64,000 bases of DNA from an uncultured Eubacteriales bacterium (GTDB lineage: Bacteria; Bacillota; Clostridia; Oscillospirales; Oscillospiraceae). The first letter of the stretch is position 1, and each line of letters starts with the position of its first letter. The notes beneath the pieces are model-generated. The model did not search any database, was not told where the DNA came from, and worked only from the letters and a program-made list of their open reading frames with translations. Both the position numbers and the translations under genes were made by a program. Positions 17,217 to 26,271 of the stretch are shown piece by piece. The stretch is taken from positions 1 to 64,000 of the forward strand of contig CASDSM010000029.1 of NCBI GenBank assembly GCA_949283375.1, given 5' to 3'.

Positions 17217-17492
17217 ATGAAAAAGAGAAACGCCGTTGGTATCTTATGCTATTTGCTCGGCACGGCCCTTTTTGTCATCGCTCAATCTGCGGTCGTCAGC
17301 GGCAGCCCGGTGGAGCTGTCGTATGTTCAGCGCGTGATTTTGTGCGCCGCAGCGGTCTGCTCCATTGCAACAGCCCCATTCCTTTATCAGTCCAAAACGA
17401 AAACGGGAACCGTCATCCGGTTTGTCATTGCAGCGGCATTGATCTGCTGTATTTTTGCCTTTGGCGGATTCAAAGACAACAGCACGGCGTGA
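17217..17492 (+). CDS. small three-helix membrane protein, unknown function
   Basis: A 91-residue hydrophobic protein. Predicted helices are at about residues 7-25 (GILCYLLGTALFVIAQSAVV), 37-55 and 66-85 (VIRFVIAAALICCIFAFGGF). No family recognised. Two in-frame ATGs, 17211 and 17217, follow AGGAGG; the second has 8-base spacing and is preferred. The DNA here is visibly less GC-rich than in most of the window. A GyrI-like gene follows in the same direction. Confidence 0.7.
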   Translation: MKKRNAVGILCYLLGTALFVIAQSAVVSGSPVELSYVQRVILCAAAVCSIATAPFLYQSKTKTGTVIRFVIAAALICCIFAFGGFKDNSTA

Positions 17493-17561
17493 ATTGCGGC
17501 AGTGAAACAGACGTTGACCGGTTCGTTTTCATATGAATTCATCTGCATTGGGGTGGAAAAG

Positions 17562-18059
17562 ATGAGCTTTGGCAGCACGGGACCCAAAGGGCGTATGAAA
17601 ATAGAGAGACGCATCAAGGCGTCATTTTCCGTCATTGGGAAAGAGGGCTCGACGGCCGATGGCGATGGTTTCATCCCAAAACTGTGGGAGGATGCCAACG
17701 CACATTTCCACGAAATAGAGCATCTGGCAAAGAGAGATGAAAAGGACGAATTGTGCGGCATATGGGGCGCAATGTCTGACCTCTCACATTCCTTCCGTCC
17801 ATGGGAAGACCATTTCAGCCAGGGCCTGTATCTCGCTGGAATCGAGTGCCGCGCTGACGCCCGGGCGCCGGAAGGGTGGACAAAATGGGTCGTCCCCGGC
17901 TATGAGTATCTCTGCGCCGCATGTGAATCTACGGATACGTTTCATAGGGTGATGGAGTATCTTGACGGCAGTGGCATCGCGTTAGTTGGTGCTGTTCATG
18001 ATTTCACAGACCCCAAAACAGGAGAGAATGCCCTGTTCTTTCCCATCAGAAGGTTATAA
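17562..18059 (+). CDS. GyrI-like effector-binding domain protein
   Basis: About 165 residues forming a stand-alone AraC-type effector-binding (GyrI/SOUL-like) domain, which usually binds small hydrophobic or cationic drugs. Recognisable segments are FSVIGKEGST, LWEDANAHF, GIWGAMSDLS, GLYLAGIEC, WTKWVVPGYEYL and the terminal AVHDFTDPKTGENALFFPI. The start is uncertain: GTG 17502, ATG 17562 (GGGGTGG upstream) and ATG 17595 are possible. No DNA-binding domain is attached. Base composition is AT-richer than the neighbours, consistent with later acquisition. Confidence 0.75.
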   Translation: MSFGSTGPKGRMKIERRIKASFSVIGKEGSTADGDGFIPKLWEDANAHFHEIEHLAKRDEKDELCGIWGAMSDLSHSFRPWEDHFSQGLYLAGIECRADARAPEGWTKWVVPGYEYLCAACESTDTFHRVMEYLDGSGIALVGAVHDFTDPKTGENALFFPIRRL

Positions 18060-18129
18060 ATTTTAGCTTGCCGGGCGGGGCGCGCCGCCTGCCTCCCGCC
18101 CGGCATCATATCTGAATAGAGTTCCATTC

Positions 18130-18161
18130 GTCCCGCCGGAAAAATCTGGCGGGACTTTTTT
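18130..18161 (+). terminator. terminator before the pst operon
   Basis: GTCCCGCC, a 10-base loop, GGCGGGAC, then TTTTTT. Confidence 0.88.
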
Positions 18162-18174
18162 ACTCTCGGCGGAC

Positions 18175-18250
18175 TTTACATTTCGAGCGGAAGGCCATAC
18201 AAAGGTTTTACATTGCGGCGATGGTATCTTACATCCCGCGCCGCTACAAT
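18175..18250 (+). promoter_or_regulatory. PHO-box-like repeats and promoter of pstS
   Basis: TTTACA (18175), CATACA (18196), TTTACA (18207) and CTTACA (18228) lie 21, 11 and 21 bp apart. That is helical phasing on an 11-bp grid, as expected for tandem PhoB/PhoP sites. A -10 box TACAAT (18245-18250) follows with no good -35, as is usual for an activated promoter. Confidence 0.7.
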
Positions 18251-18302
18251 AGAGGCACAGTCGGGGACGACTGAACACATACGATTGGAGAATGATAGAA
18301 TC

Positions 18303-19121
18303 ATGAAGCGTATTCTTGCTCTGCTCCTGGCGCTGGTCATGACCCTCGCCCTGGCCGCCTGCGGCTCCGGCGACAGCCAGGCAACGGAAGGCTCCCTCTC
18401 CGGCACCGTGTCCACCAACGGCTCCACCTCGATGGAGAGCGTGATGGCCGCCCTGATTGAGTCTTTCAACCAGACCTATCCCGACGTGACCGTCACCTAC
18501 GACCCCACCGGCTCGGGCGCGGGCATCACCGCCGCCACCGAGGGGACCGCCGACTTCGGCCTCTCCAGCCGCAACCTGCACGACGATGAGACCGGCCTGA
18601 CCGGCAACGTCGTCGCCCTGGACGGCATCGCCATGATCGTCAACACCGCCAACACCGTCGAGGACCTCTCCCTGGAGCAGATCGCCGGCCTGTTCTCCGG
18701 CGAGATCACCAACTGGAGCGAGGTCGGCGGCCCGGACCAGCCGGTCACCGTCATCGGCCGTGAGGCCGGCTCCGGCACCCGCGACGGCTTTGAGAGCATC
18801 GCCGGCGTGGAGGACATCTGCGCCTATGACCAGGAGCTCACCTCCACCGGCGCCGTGATCGCCGCGGTCGCCGCCAATGAGTACGCCGTCGGCTACGCCT
18901 CCCTCGCCGCCGTGAGCGAGGAGGTCAAGACGGTCACCGTCGGCGGCGTCGCCCCCACCGAGGAGACGGTGAAGGACGGCTCCTACGCCATCCAGCGCCC
19001 CTTCCTGATGGTCACCAATGACTCAGCGGAGCTGAGCGAGGCGGCCCAGGCCTTCCTGGACTACTGCCTGAGCGATGAGGTCGCGGAGATCATCGCCAAT
19101 GCCGGCGCGATCCAGCCCTGA
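18303..19121 (+). CDS. pstS: phosphate-binding lipoprotein PstS
   Basis: Captures inorganic phosphate outside the membrane for the PstCAB importer. The 272-residue precursor has a lipoprotein signal, with lipobox LALAAC (Cys about residue 20). The mature part carries the PBP-like phosphate motifs STSMESVMAALIESF, PTGSGAGITA, GLSSRNL and GREAGSGTRDGFE. ATG 18303 begins the signal peptide; longer in-frame starts would add untranslated leader. It is the first gene of pstSCAB-phoU under the PHO-box region. Confidence 0.96.
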   Translation: MKRILALLLALVMTLALAACGSGDSQATEGSLSGTVSTNGSTSMESVMAALIESFNQTYPDVTVTYDPTGSGAGITAATEGTADFGLSSRNLHDDETGLTGNVVALDGIAMIVNTANTVEDLSLEQIAGLFSGEITNWSEVGGPDQPVTVIGREAGSGTRDGFESIAGVEDICAYDQELTSTGAVIAAVAANEYAVGYASLAAVSEEVKTVTVGGVAPTEETVKDGSYAIQRPFLMVTNDSAELSEAAQAFLDYCLSDEVAEIIANAGAIQP

Positions 19122-19200
19122 CACACTGCCATACACCACCACGACATGCCGGAGCGGGGCGGACGCCTCCTCCGGCATTGCATGGAGCAAAGGAAGGTCG

Positions 19201-20076
19201 TTGGATTTGAAAGTCAGAGAGATAATTGAAAAGGGGATGAACGGGCTCTTCTTCCTCTGCGGCATGGTCTCCATCGCGGCGGTCGCCCTCATCACCATCT
19301 ATATGATCGTCAGCGGCCTGCCGGCGATCGGGGAGATCGGCCTGGCCGACTTCCTGCTCGGCCAGGCGTGGGCGAGCACGGCGGCGGAGCCGAAGTTCGG
19401 CATCCTCCCCTTCATCCTCACCTCGGTCTACGGCACCCTGGGCGCCTGCGTGATCGGCGTGCCGGTCGGCCTGCTCACCGCCGTGTTCCTCTCCAAGCTC
19501 GCCGGCAAAAAGATGTCCGCCGTCGTCCGCCCTGCGGTGGAGCTGCTCAGCGGCATCCCCTCCGTCGTCTACGGCCTGATCGGCGCGATGGTGCTCGTGC
19601 CCGGCATTATGGACCTCTTCCAGCTGCGCAACGGCACCTGCCTGCTCGCGGCCATTCTGGTTCTGGCGGTGATGATCCTCCCCTCCATCGTCAGCGTGAG
19701 CGAGACCGCCCTCTCCGCCGTCCCGCGCGAGTATGAGGAGGGCAGCCTCGCCCTGGGCGCGACCGAGATCGAGACCATCTTCAAGGTCTCCGTCCCCGCC
19801 GCCCGCAGCGGCATCGCCGCCGGCATCGTGCTCGGCATCGGCCGCGCCGTCGGCGAGGCGATGGCGGTGATGATGGTGGCCGGCAACGTGGCCAATATGC
19901 CCAGCCTCTTCACCAGCGTCACCTTCCTCACCACGGCGATCGCCAAGGAGATGAGCTACTCCTCCGGCCTGCAGCGGCAGGCCCTCTTCTCCATCGGCCT
20001 GGTCCTGTTCGTCTTCATCATGATCATCAACGTGATCCTCAATCTCCTGCTGAAAGGGAGGAGGGACGAGAAATGA
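19201..20076 (+). CDS. pstC: phosphate ABC transporter permease PstC
   Basis: A membrane subunit of the phosphate importer, about 291 residues with six helices. The EAA-type loop that contacts PstB contains YEEGSLALGATEIETIFKVS, and ELLSGIPSVVYGLIG is a PstC/A signature. The start is TTG 19201 or TTG 19207, both after AAGGAAGG; the annotation uses 19201. The next gene overlaps its stop by 4 bases. Confidence 0.93.
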   Translation: MDLKVREIIEKGMNGLFFLCGMVSIAAVALITIYMIVSGLPAIGEIGLADFLLGQAWASTAAEPKFGILPFILTSVYGTLGACVIGVPVGLLTAVFLSKLAGKKMSAVVRPAVELLSGIPSVVYGLIGAMVLVPGIMDLFQLRNGTCLLAAILVLAVMILPSIVSVSETALSAVPREYEEGSLALGATEIETIFKVSVPAARSGIAAGIVLGIGRAVGEAMAVMMVAGNVANMPSLFTSVTFLTTAIAKEMSYSSGLQRQALFSIGLVLFVFIMIINVILNLLLKGRRDEK

Positions 20077-20915
20077 GCCGGAAGCGAAGGGTACAAAACG
20101 CCGTCATCCACGGCGCGATCTGGTGCTGCGTCCTGCTGACGGTGGCCCTGCTGGTCGCCCTGATCGGCTACATCATGGTGCGCGGCCTGGGCAACATCAC
20201 TTGGCAGCTCCTCTCCACCGCCCGCAGCGCCCTGGCCGGGACGATCGGCATCCTGCCGAACATCATCTACACCGTCTATCTGGTGCTCACCACCCTCCTG
20301 ATCGCCCTGCCCATCGGCATCGGCGGGGCGATCTACCTGACGGAGTACGCGAAGAACCGCCGCCTGGTGGAGATCATCGAGTTTGCCACCGAGACGCTGA
20401 CCGGCATCCCCTCCATCATCTACGGCCTGGTGGGCATGCTCTTCTTCGTGCAGGGCCTCGGGTTGCGCACCACCATCGCCTCCGGCGCGCTGACGCTGGC
20501 GGTGATGACCCTGCCCACCATCGTGCGCACCACCCAGGAGGCGCTCAAGACGGTGCCCAACTCCTACCGCGAGGGCTCGGTCGGGCTGGGGGCCTCCAAG
20601 TGGCACACGATCCGCACCATCGTCCTGCCGTGCACCCTCGACGGCGTGGTGGGCGGCGCGATCCTCGCCATCGGCAAGATCGTCGGCGAGAGCGCCGCGC
20701 TCATCTACACCGCCGGCACCGGCTACAGCCTGGTGACCAACTTCTTCCGGGCCCTGCAGACCAGCGGCGGCTCGCTGAGCGTGGCCCTGTATGTCTACGT
20801 CCAGGAGAGCGGCGAGTTTGACGTCGGCTTTGCCATCGCCGCCATCCTGATGATCCTGGTCCTCATCATCAACAGCTCTGCCAAGCTGGCAAAGCGGAAA
20901 CTGAAGAAAGTGTGA
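20073..20915 (+). CDS. pstA: phosphate ABC transporter permease PstA
   Basis: The second membrane subunit of the phosphate importer, 280 residues with six helices. [18 protein letters not shown] and the coupling loop [20 protein letters not shown] match PstA. The ATG overlaps the pstC stop (ATGA), and GGGAGGAGGG precedes it. Confidence 0.95.
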   Translation: MSRKRRVQNAVIHGAIWCCVLLTVALLVALIGYIMVRGLGNITWQLLSTARSALAGTIGILPNIIYTVYLVLTTLLIALPIGIGGAIYLTEYAKNRRLVEIIEFATETLTGIPSIIYGLVGMLFFVQGLGLRTTIASGALTLAVMTLPTIVRTTQEALKTVPNSYREGSVGLGASKWHTIRTIVLPCTLDGVVGGAILAIGKIVGESAALIYTAGTGYSLVTNFFRALQTSGGSLSVALYVYVQESGEFDVGFAIAAILMILVLIINSSAKLAKRKLKKV

Positions 20916-20925
20916 GTGCAGCGCT

Positions 20926-21684
20926 ATGGATACACCGATCATTACCACGCGAAAGCTGGAGCTCTATTACGGGGCCTTCCAGGCCCTCAAGGGCATCGAC
21001 ATGGACATCCGCGAGCGGGAGATCACCGCTTTCATCGGCCCCTCCGGCTGCGGCAAGAGCACCTTCCTCAAGACGCTCAACCGGATGAACGACCTGGTCC
21101 CCGGCGTGCGCATCACCGGCGAGGTGAAGTTCCGCGGGAGAGATATCTTTGCCAGGGAGCAGGACGTGACCGAGCTGCGCAAGCAGGTGGGCATGGTCTT
21201 CCAGAAGCCCAACCCCTTCCCCATGTCCATCTATGACAACATCGCCTACGGCCCCCGGGTGCACGGCATCCGCAAGAAGGGCCAGCTCGACGAGCTGGTG
21301 GAGCGCTCCCTGCGCGGGGCCGCCCTCTGGGACGAGGTGAAGGACCGCCTGCGCAAGAGCGCCCTCGGCCTCTCCGGCGGCCAGCAGCAGCGCCTGTGCA
21401 TCGCCCGCGCCCTCGCCGTCGAGCCGGATGTGCTGCTGATGGACGAGCCCACCTCCGCCCTCGACCCCGCCTCCACGATGAAGATCGAGGAGCTGATGAG
21501 CGAGCTGAAAAAGCAGTATACCGTGGTCATCGTCACGCACAATATGCAGCAGGCGGCCCGTATCTCCGACCAGACCGCCTTCTTCCTGCTCGGCGACCTG
21601 ATCGAGATGGGCGAGACGAACCAGATCTTCTCCGTCCCGCACGACAAGCGGACGGAGGACTATATCACCGGCCGCTTCGGCTAA
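20926..21684 (+). CDS. pstB: phosphate ABC transporter ATPase PstB
   Basis: Hydrolyses ATP to drive phosphate uptake. The 252-residue protein has Walker [10 protein letters not shown], the Q-loop [14 protein letters not shown] that is diagnostic for PstB, signature LSGGQQQR, Walker [13 protein letters not shown] and the switch His in [10 protein letters not shown]. It starts 10 bases after pstA with only a weak ribosome site, so coupled translation is likely. Confidence 0.97.
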   Translation: MDTPIITTRKLELYYGAFQALKGIDMDIREREITAFIGPSGCGKSTFLKTLNRMNDLVPGVRITGEVKFRGRDIFAREQDVTELRKQVGMVFQKPNPFPMSIYDNIAYGPRVHGIRKKGQLDELVERSLRGAALWDEVKDRLRKSALGLSGGQQQRLCIARALAVEPDVLLMDEPTSALDPASTMKIEELMSELKKQYTVVIVTHNMQQAARISDQTAFFLLGDLIEMGETNQIFSVPHDKRTEDYITGRFG

Positions 21685-21699
21685 GGAGGACTGGAGACT

Positions 21700-22362
21700 G
21701 TGAGCACCAGAAAGTACTACGACCGCGAGCTGCGCGAGCTCTCCTCCCAGCTCGTGGAGATGGCGGGCAAGGCCGTGGAGGCCATCAGCCACGCGATGGA
21801 GACCCTGAAGACCTATGACCGCACCCTCGCCCAGGAGGTGGTGCACAACGACGGGGCGATCAACACCCTCGAGCGCATCATCGAGCAGCGCTGCCTCAAG
21901 CTCCTCCTCCTCCAGCAGCCGGTGGCCTCCGACCTGCGCCAGGTGAGCGCGACGATGAAGATGATCACTGACATCGAGCGCATCGGCGACGAGGCGGTGG
22001 ACATCGCCGAGCTCTCCCTGCACCACACCGCCTGTTCCATCCCGCAGATCCGCGGGCAGGTGCTGGAGATGGCGGAGGCGGCCATTGAGATGGTGGACGC
22101 CGCCGTGACCAGCTATATCACCGACGACCTCGACCTCGCCCGCGCGACGGAGCAGCGCGACGACATCGTGGACGACTGGTTCGTGCGCCTGCGCCGGACC
22201 CTGGGCGAGCACCTGCTCACCCACCCCGAGGCCCTCGACGAGGTGGTGGACTACCTGATGATCATCAAGTATCTCGAGCGGGTGGGCGACCACGGCGTGA
22301 ACCTCTGCGAGTGGGTGGAGTTCAAGCTCACCGGCCAGTACAAGCGCGCGGAGATGTTCTGA
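21700..22362 (+). CDS. phoU: phosphate signalling protein PhoU
   Basis: Links PstB activity to the PhoR kinase and limits phosphate uptake. The 220-residue all-helical protein has two PhoU repeats, each with a metal-binding E/DxxxD motif: DIERIGDEAVDIAE in the first and KYLERVGDHGVNLCEW in the second. The start is GTG 21700 with AAGGAGG. It is the last gene of the pst operon. Confidence 0.95.
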   Translation: MSTRKYYDRELRELSSQLVEMAGKAVEAISHAMETLKTYDRTLAQEVVHNDGAINTLERIIEQRCLKLLLLQQPVASDLRQVSATMKMITDIERIGDEAVDIAELSLHHTACSIPQIRGQVLEMAEAAIEMVDAAVTSYITDDLDLARATEQRDDIVDDWFVRLRRTLGEHLLTHPEALDEVVDYLMIIKYLERVGDHGVNLCEWVEFKLTGQYKRAEMF

Positions 22363-22386
22363 CAGGAGCACGGACGCAAAAGCAAG

Positions 22387-22428
22387 GCGGCCCGACGGCA
22401 GATTCCGGTCTGCCGCCCGGGCCGCTTT
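22387..22428 (+). terminator. hairpin after phoU
   Basis: A two-level stem, GCGGCCC / GGGCCGC outside and CGGCAG / CTGCCG inside, followed by only TTT. Probably a weak terminator, so some readthrough into phoB is possible. Confidence 0.5.
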
Positions 22429-22435
22429 GGCGTAC

Positions 22436-22502
22436 TTTACAGAAATCTAACACAAACTTTCGAAAACCGTGATGGAACGGGGAGAGAGGACGGAACTATA
22501 AT
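22436..22502 (+). promoter_or_regulatory. PHO-box-like repeats and -10 of phoB-phoR
   Basis: TTTACA (22436), CTAACA (22447) and TTTCGA (22458) recur every 11 bp. A -10 box TATAAT is at 22497-22502 with no recognisable -35. This fits autoregulation by the PhoB-type regulator. Confidence 0.6.
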
Positions 22503-22533
22503 GGGCTCAGTACGAAAAAGGAGGCCGGAGCAG

Positions 22534-23232
22534 ATGCGCGAGCGCATTTATGTGGTGGAGGATGACGAGAGCATCCGCCGCCTGCTAGAGTTTGCCCTGG
22601 AGAGCCAGGGCTATGAGGTGATGGGCTTTCCCAACGCCCTGGAGGCGCTGGAGGAGATGCGCCGGCAGCGCCCGGACGTGGTGCTGATGGACATCATGAT
22701 GGAGGGACTGAGCGGTCTGGAGGCGGTGCGGCTGATCCGCGCCTCTGCCGAGCTGCGCCAGGTGGCGGTGATCATGCTCACCGCGCGCGACATGGAGGAG
22801 GACAAGATCAACGGTCTGGACGCCGGCGCGGACGACTATGTGACCAAGCCCTTCAGCGTGCTCGAGCTGTGCGCCCGCGTGCGCGCGCAGATTCGCCGCC
22901 GGGGCGGGCGCGCCCGGGAGCAGGACGACCTCCTCTTTCAGGGCCTCGAGCTCTCGCCGGGCAAGCATGAGGTCCGCGTGGACGGCGAGGTGGTGGAGCT
23001 GACCTATAAGGAGTATGAGCTGCTGAAATACCTGATGGAGCGCCCCGACCAGAGCGTCACCCGCCAGGAGCTGCTCGACGGCGTCTGGGGCACCGACGCG
23101 ATGGGGGAGAGCCGCACGCTGGACATCCACATCGGCACCCTGCGCCAGAAGATCGGCGACGACGCCGGGCACAGCCGCTTCATCAAGACGATCCGCGGCG
23201 TGGGCTACCGGTTCATCGGGGTGCCGCTGTGA
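22534..23232 (+). CDS. phoB: OmpR/PhoB family response regulator (phosphate regulon)
   Basis: A 232-residue transcription factor. The receiver domain (1-118) has the acidic pair ED(10-11), phospho-acceptor D53 in LMDIMM, T84 and K105 in TKPF. The DNA-binding winged helix (about 135-230) contains LTYKEYELLKYL and the recognition region RTLDIHIGTLRQKIGDD. ATG 22534 has AAGGAGG at 9 bases. The phosphate assignment comes from its place directly after pstSCAB-phoU and from its kinase partner. The stop overlaps the kinase start. Confidence 0.9.
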   Translation: MRERIYVVEDDESIRRLLEFALESQGYEVMGFPNALEALEEMRRQRPDVVLMDIMMEGLSGLEAVRLIRASAELRQVAVIMLTARDMEEDKINGLDAGADDYVTKPFSVLELCARVRAQIRRRGGRAREQDDLLFQGLELSPGKHEVRVDGEVVELTYKEYELLKYLMERPDQSVTRQELLDGVWGTDAMGESRTLDIHIGTLRQKIGDDAGHSRFIKTIRGVGYRFIGVPL

Positions 23233-24950
23233 AACGGGCGATCTTCCGCGCCCAGCTCCTGCCGGTGCTGCTGGCGCTGCTGGTCTCCACCGCGGCGGCG
23301 GCGGGCATCTTCCACATCGTGCTCACCGAGGAGAAGGAGGACGAGCTGCTCACCCTGGCCGAGGCCTTCGTCCACAGCTTTGACGCCGGGGCGGACGCGC
23401 AGGAGCAGGCCGCCGACCTGCGCGGGGCGGGCATCCGCGTGACGGTGATCGACGCCGGAGGGACGGTGCTCTGTGACTCAGAGGCGGACTGGACCGGGAT
23501 GGACAACCACTATGACCGCCCGGAGATCGCCGCCGCGCGCGAGGCGGGCCGGGCCGTCACCCTGCGCGAGAGCGCCACCCTGGGCCGCACGCTGGTCTAC
23601 GCCGTGGCGGTGACGGAGGACGGGAGCTATCTCCGCCTGGCCCAGTCGGTCAGTGCGGTGACGGAGGACCTGCTGCGCATGCTCCCCGCCCTGGCGCTGG
23701 GGGCGGCGCTCTCGCTGCTGGTGGCGCTGGCGCTCGCCGCGGGGCTGACGGACGGCATTCTCCTCTCGGTGCGCAGCCTGAGCGAGAGCCTGGGCGCGCT
23801 CAAGGAGGGGAGGGCGGCCCCCGCCCCCTCCGCCTGCCCCTATCCCGAGCTGCGGGAGATTTCCGGGCAGATCGCCAGCCTCTCCGCAGAGCTGGGCAGC
23901 TATCTGCGCCAGCTGGAGGAGGAGCAGCGGAAGACGGACTATATCCTCGAGCATCTGGCCGAGGGCTTTGTCCTGGTCGATCAGGAGCAGGAGGTTCAGA
24001 TGATGAACCGCAGCGCCCGCCGCCAGCTCGGCTGCGGGGAGGAGGCCGCCGGTCAGTCCCTCGGCCGCCTGCTGCCCAATCCGCGCGTGATCCAGAATGT
24101 GAAGGACGCGATGCTGGGGCACAAGGTCTCCCCGGTGGACCTGCGCTGCCGGGGGCGCATCTATGAGGTGCGCTTCCGCCCCGTCCAGGAGGAGGGGGCG
24201 GGGCTGAACGGCAAGCTGATCCTCACCCTGCTCGACGTGACCGAGAGCCGCAACTCCAGCCGGATGCGGCAGGAGTTCTTCTCCAACGCCAGCCACGAGC
24301 TCAAGACCCCCATCACCTCCATTCAGGGGAGCACCGAGCTGCTCTGCTCCGGCCTCCCCCTCTCCGACAGCCAGCGGCAGGAGCTCCTCGACCGCATCGG
24401 CGCGGAGACCCAGCGGATGAGCCACATGATCTCAGATATCATCCTCCTCTCCCGGCTGGAGAACAGCGCGCTGGAGCGCGAGCAGGAGCAGGTCCCCTTC
24501 CACCGGCTGGTGCGCGAGTGCGTCCGGGAGTGGGAGGCCCCGGCGGCGCGGCGCGGCGTGACGGTCGGGGCGGAGGTCCAGCCCGTCTGGCTCTACGCCA
24601 GCCCGCAGAACCTGCGCGAGCTGGCGGACAACCTGATCAGCAACGCGGTGAAGTACAACTGCCCCGGCGGCAGGGTGGACATCTCCCTCTCCCGCGGGGA
24701 GAAGGAATGCGTCTTCACCGTGCGCAACGACGGCGAGCCCATCCCGCCGGAGGACCAGACCCGCGTCTTTGAGCGCTTCTACCGGGTGGACCACAGCCGC
24801 AGCCGGAGAGCGGGCGGGACCGGCCTCGGCCTCTCCATCGTCAAGCATGTGGTGGACGCGATGGAGGGGCGCGTCTCCCTCGAGAGCGGCCGGGAGAGCG
24901 GCACCCGCTTCACCGTCCGCCTGCCCCTCCGCCAGCCGCCCGGGCAGTGA
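23229..24950 (+). CDS. phoR: sensor histidine kinase PhoR-like
   Basis: A 573-residue membrane kinase pairing with the preceding regulator. The layout is a first transmembrane helix (about 8-29), an extracytoplasmic sensor to about 150, and a second helix (about 153-175). HAMP and PAS regions come next, followed by HisKA with H356 in SNASHELKTPITSIQGS. The catalytic domain has the N-box NLISNAVKYN and the GTGLGLSIVKH G2 box. The start is GTG 23229, overlapping the phoB stop (GTGA). It likely receives the PhoU/Pst signal. Confidence 0.9.
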   Translation: MKRAIFRAQLLPVLLALLVSTAAAAGIFHIVLTEEKEDELLTLAEAFVHSFDAGADAQEQAADLRGAGIRVTVIDAGGTVLCDSEADWTGMDNHYDRPEIAAAREAGRAVTLRESATLGRTLVYAVAVTEDGSYLRLAQSVSAVTEDLLRMLPALALGAALSLLVALALAAGLTDGILLSVRSLSESLGALKEGRAAPAPSACPYPELREISGQIASLSAELGSYLRQLEEEQRKTDYILEHLAEGFVLVDQEQEVQMMNRSARRQLGCGEEAAGQSLGRLLPNPRVIQNVKDAMLGHKVSPVDLRCRGRIYEVRFRPVQEEGAGLNGKLILTLLDVTESRNSSRMRQEFFSNASHELKTPITSIQGSTELLCSGLPLSDSQRQELLDRIGAETQRMSHMISDIILLSRLENSALEREQEQVPFHRLVRECVREWEAPAARRGVTVGAEVQPVWLYASPQNLRELADNLISNAVKYNCPGGRVDISLSRGEKECVFTVRNDGEPIPPEDQTRVFERFYRVDHSRSRRAGGTGLGLSIVKHVVDAMEGRVSLESGRESGTRFTVRLPLRQPPGQ

Positions 24951-24977
24951 GGCCGAACGATCCCCCAAAAGCGCAGC

Positions 24978-25016
24978 AGCGCCGGACCTCTCATCGGGGT
25001 CCGGCGCTCTGTTGTT
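24978..25016 (+). terminator. terminator of phoB-phoR
   Basis: AGCGCCGGACC / GGTCCGGCGCT, an 11-bp perfect stem, followed by CTGTTGTTT. Confidence 0.8.
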
Positions 25017-25053
25017 TGGCTGTCATCCGGCCATCTATGCCGGCGGGAGCGGC

Positions 25054-26271
25054 TCAGTCGTGGATGGACTCGCGGTCACGGGAGAGGATGCTGCCGCTGG
25101 CGGCGTCCACCTCATACTCGTACTCCAGCTCGCCGGCCACAAACTCCACCTCGTAGACCAGGCGGCCATCGTCCTCGTCCAGCTCGGCGCGCAGGCGGCT
25201 CGCCTCGCTCTCGCTCACCCCGGCGTCCGCCAGGGCGATGGATTTGGCCTTGTCTGCGCCGATGACGCTCTCCGTGTTCCCGGAGGCGGGGCGGTCGTCG
25301 TCGTCGTCCACATCGACGTCCTTGGAGAGGATGGCGCCGGTCGCGGCGTCGATCTCGTAGTCGTACTCGGTGGTCCCGACGTCAAACTCGACGTCATAGA
25401 CCTGGCGTCCGTCGTCCCAGTCCAGCCCGGCGCGCAGGCGGCTCGCCTCGCTCTCGCTCACCCCGGCGTCCGCCAGGGCGATGGACTTGGCCTGATCGGC
25501 GGAGATGGCAGTCTCGGAGGTGCTGGCAGTGCTGCGCTCCGTGGCGGCGGCAGCGGGGGCGGGGGCGTCGTAGTGCTCGAGGTCGTGGTCTTTGGAGAGG
25601 ATGTCGCCGGAGGCGGCGTCGATCTCGTAGTCATACTCGGTATTGCCGGCGTAGAACTCCACCTCATAGACCAGACGGCCGTCGTCCTCGTCCAGCTCGG
25701 TGAAGAGATAGACGGCGTCCGCCTTGTTCACCCCGGCGTCCGCGAGGGCGATGGCTGCGGCCTCGTCCACGGAGAGGGCGGCCTCAGAGGTGCTGGCGGG
25801 GGCCTCGTAGTGCTCGATGTCGTGGTCCACGGAGAGGATCGCGCCGCTTCCGGCGTCGATCTCGTAGTCATACTCGGTGTTTCCGGCGTAGAACTCGACG
25901 TCATAGACCTCGCGGCCGTCGTCCCAGTCCAGCTCGGTGCGGAGATAGCGGGTGTCCGCCTCGGTCACCCCGGCGTCGGCCAGGGCGATGGACTCGGCCT
26001 GCTCAGCGGTGATCGGGGTGGCGGCGGAGCCGGGCTCGCCGGTCCCCTCTGCGGGAGCGGCGGCGGGCTCGTCGGCGGGTACGGTCTCACCGGCGGTGGC
26101 GGCGTTCTCGTCCGGGACGATGTCGGTGGTCTCCAGCTCATCCGCGGAGGCGGGGGAGGGCTCACCGGCGGAGCCGTTCGGGTCAGTGTTGTTGGCAGTG
26201 GGGCTGTTGCCGCAGGCGGCGAGGGCAAGCGCCAGACAGAGCGCGAGCAGAAGGGCGGGGAACTTTTTCAT
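25054..26271 (-). CDS. lipoprotein with four tandem PepSY domains
   Basis: A 405-residue secreted lipoprotein with signal peptide and lipobox LALAAC (Cys20). A disordered Pro/Glu/Ala linker runs to about residue 86. Four PepSY repeats lie at about 87-151, 167-230, 256-319 and 337-400. Each begins with a helix like SIALADAGV and ends in two strands like VYDVEF and EYDYEIDAA-SG-ILS. Inter-repeat linkers are acidic or Ala/Pro-rich. PepSY domains are known from propeptides and protease inhibitors or membrane-anchored regulators, so a role at the envelope is inferred. RBS AAAGGTGA. Monocistronic, convergent with phoR. Confidence 0.85.
   Translation of the reverse strand: MKKFPALLLALCLALALAACGNSPTANNTDPNGSAGEPSPASADELETTDIVPDENAATAGETVPADEPAAAPAEGTGEPGSAATPITAEQAESIALADAGVTEADTRYLRTELDWDDGREVYDVEFYAGNTEYDYEIDAGSGAILSVDHDIEHYEAPASTSEAALSVDEAAAIALADAGVNKADAVYLFTELDEDDGRLVYEVEFYAGNTEYDYEIDAASGDILSKDHDLEHYDAPAPAAAATERSTASTSETAISADQAKSIALADAGVSESEASRLRAGLDWDDGRQVYDVEFDVGTTEYDYEIDAATGAILSKDVDVDDDDDRPASGNTESVIGADKAKSIALADAGVSESEASRLRAELDEDDGRLVYEVEFVAGELEYEYEVDAASGSILSRDRESIHD

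Noticed and set aside
25054-26271. DNA repeats that might be read as a repeat array
   Set aside because: The repetition follows four protein domains in frame; spacing and divergence fit domain duplication, not CRISPR or satellite DNA.
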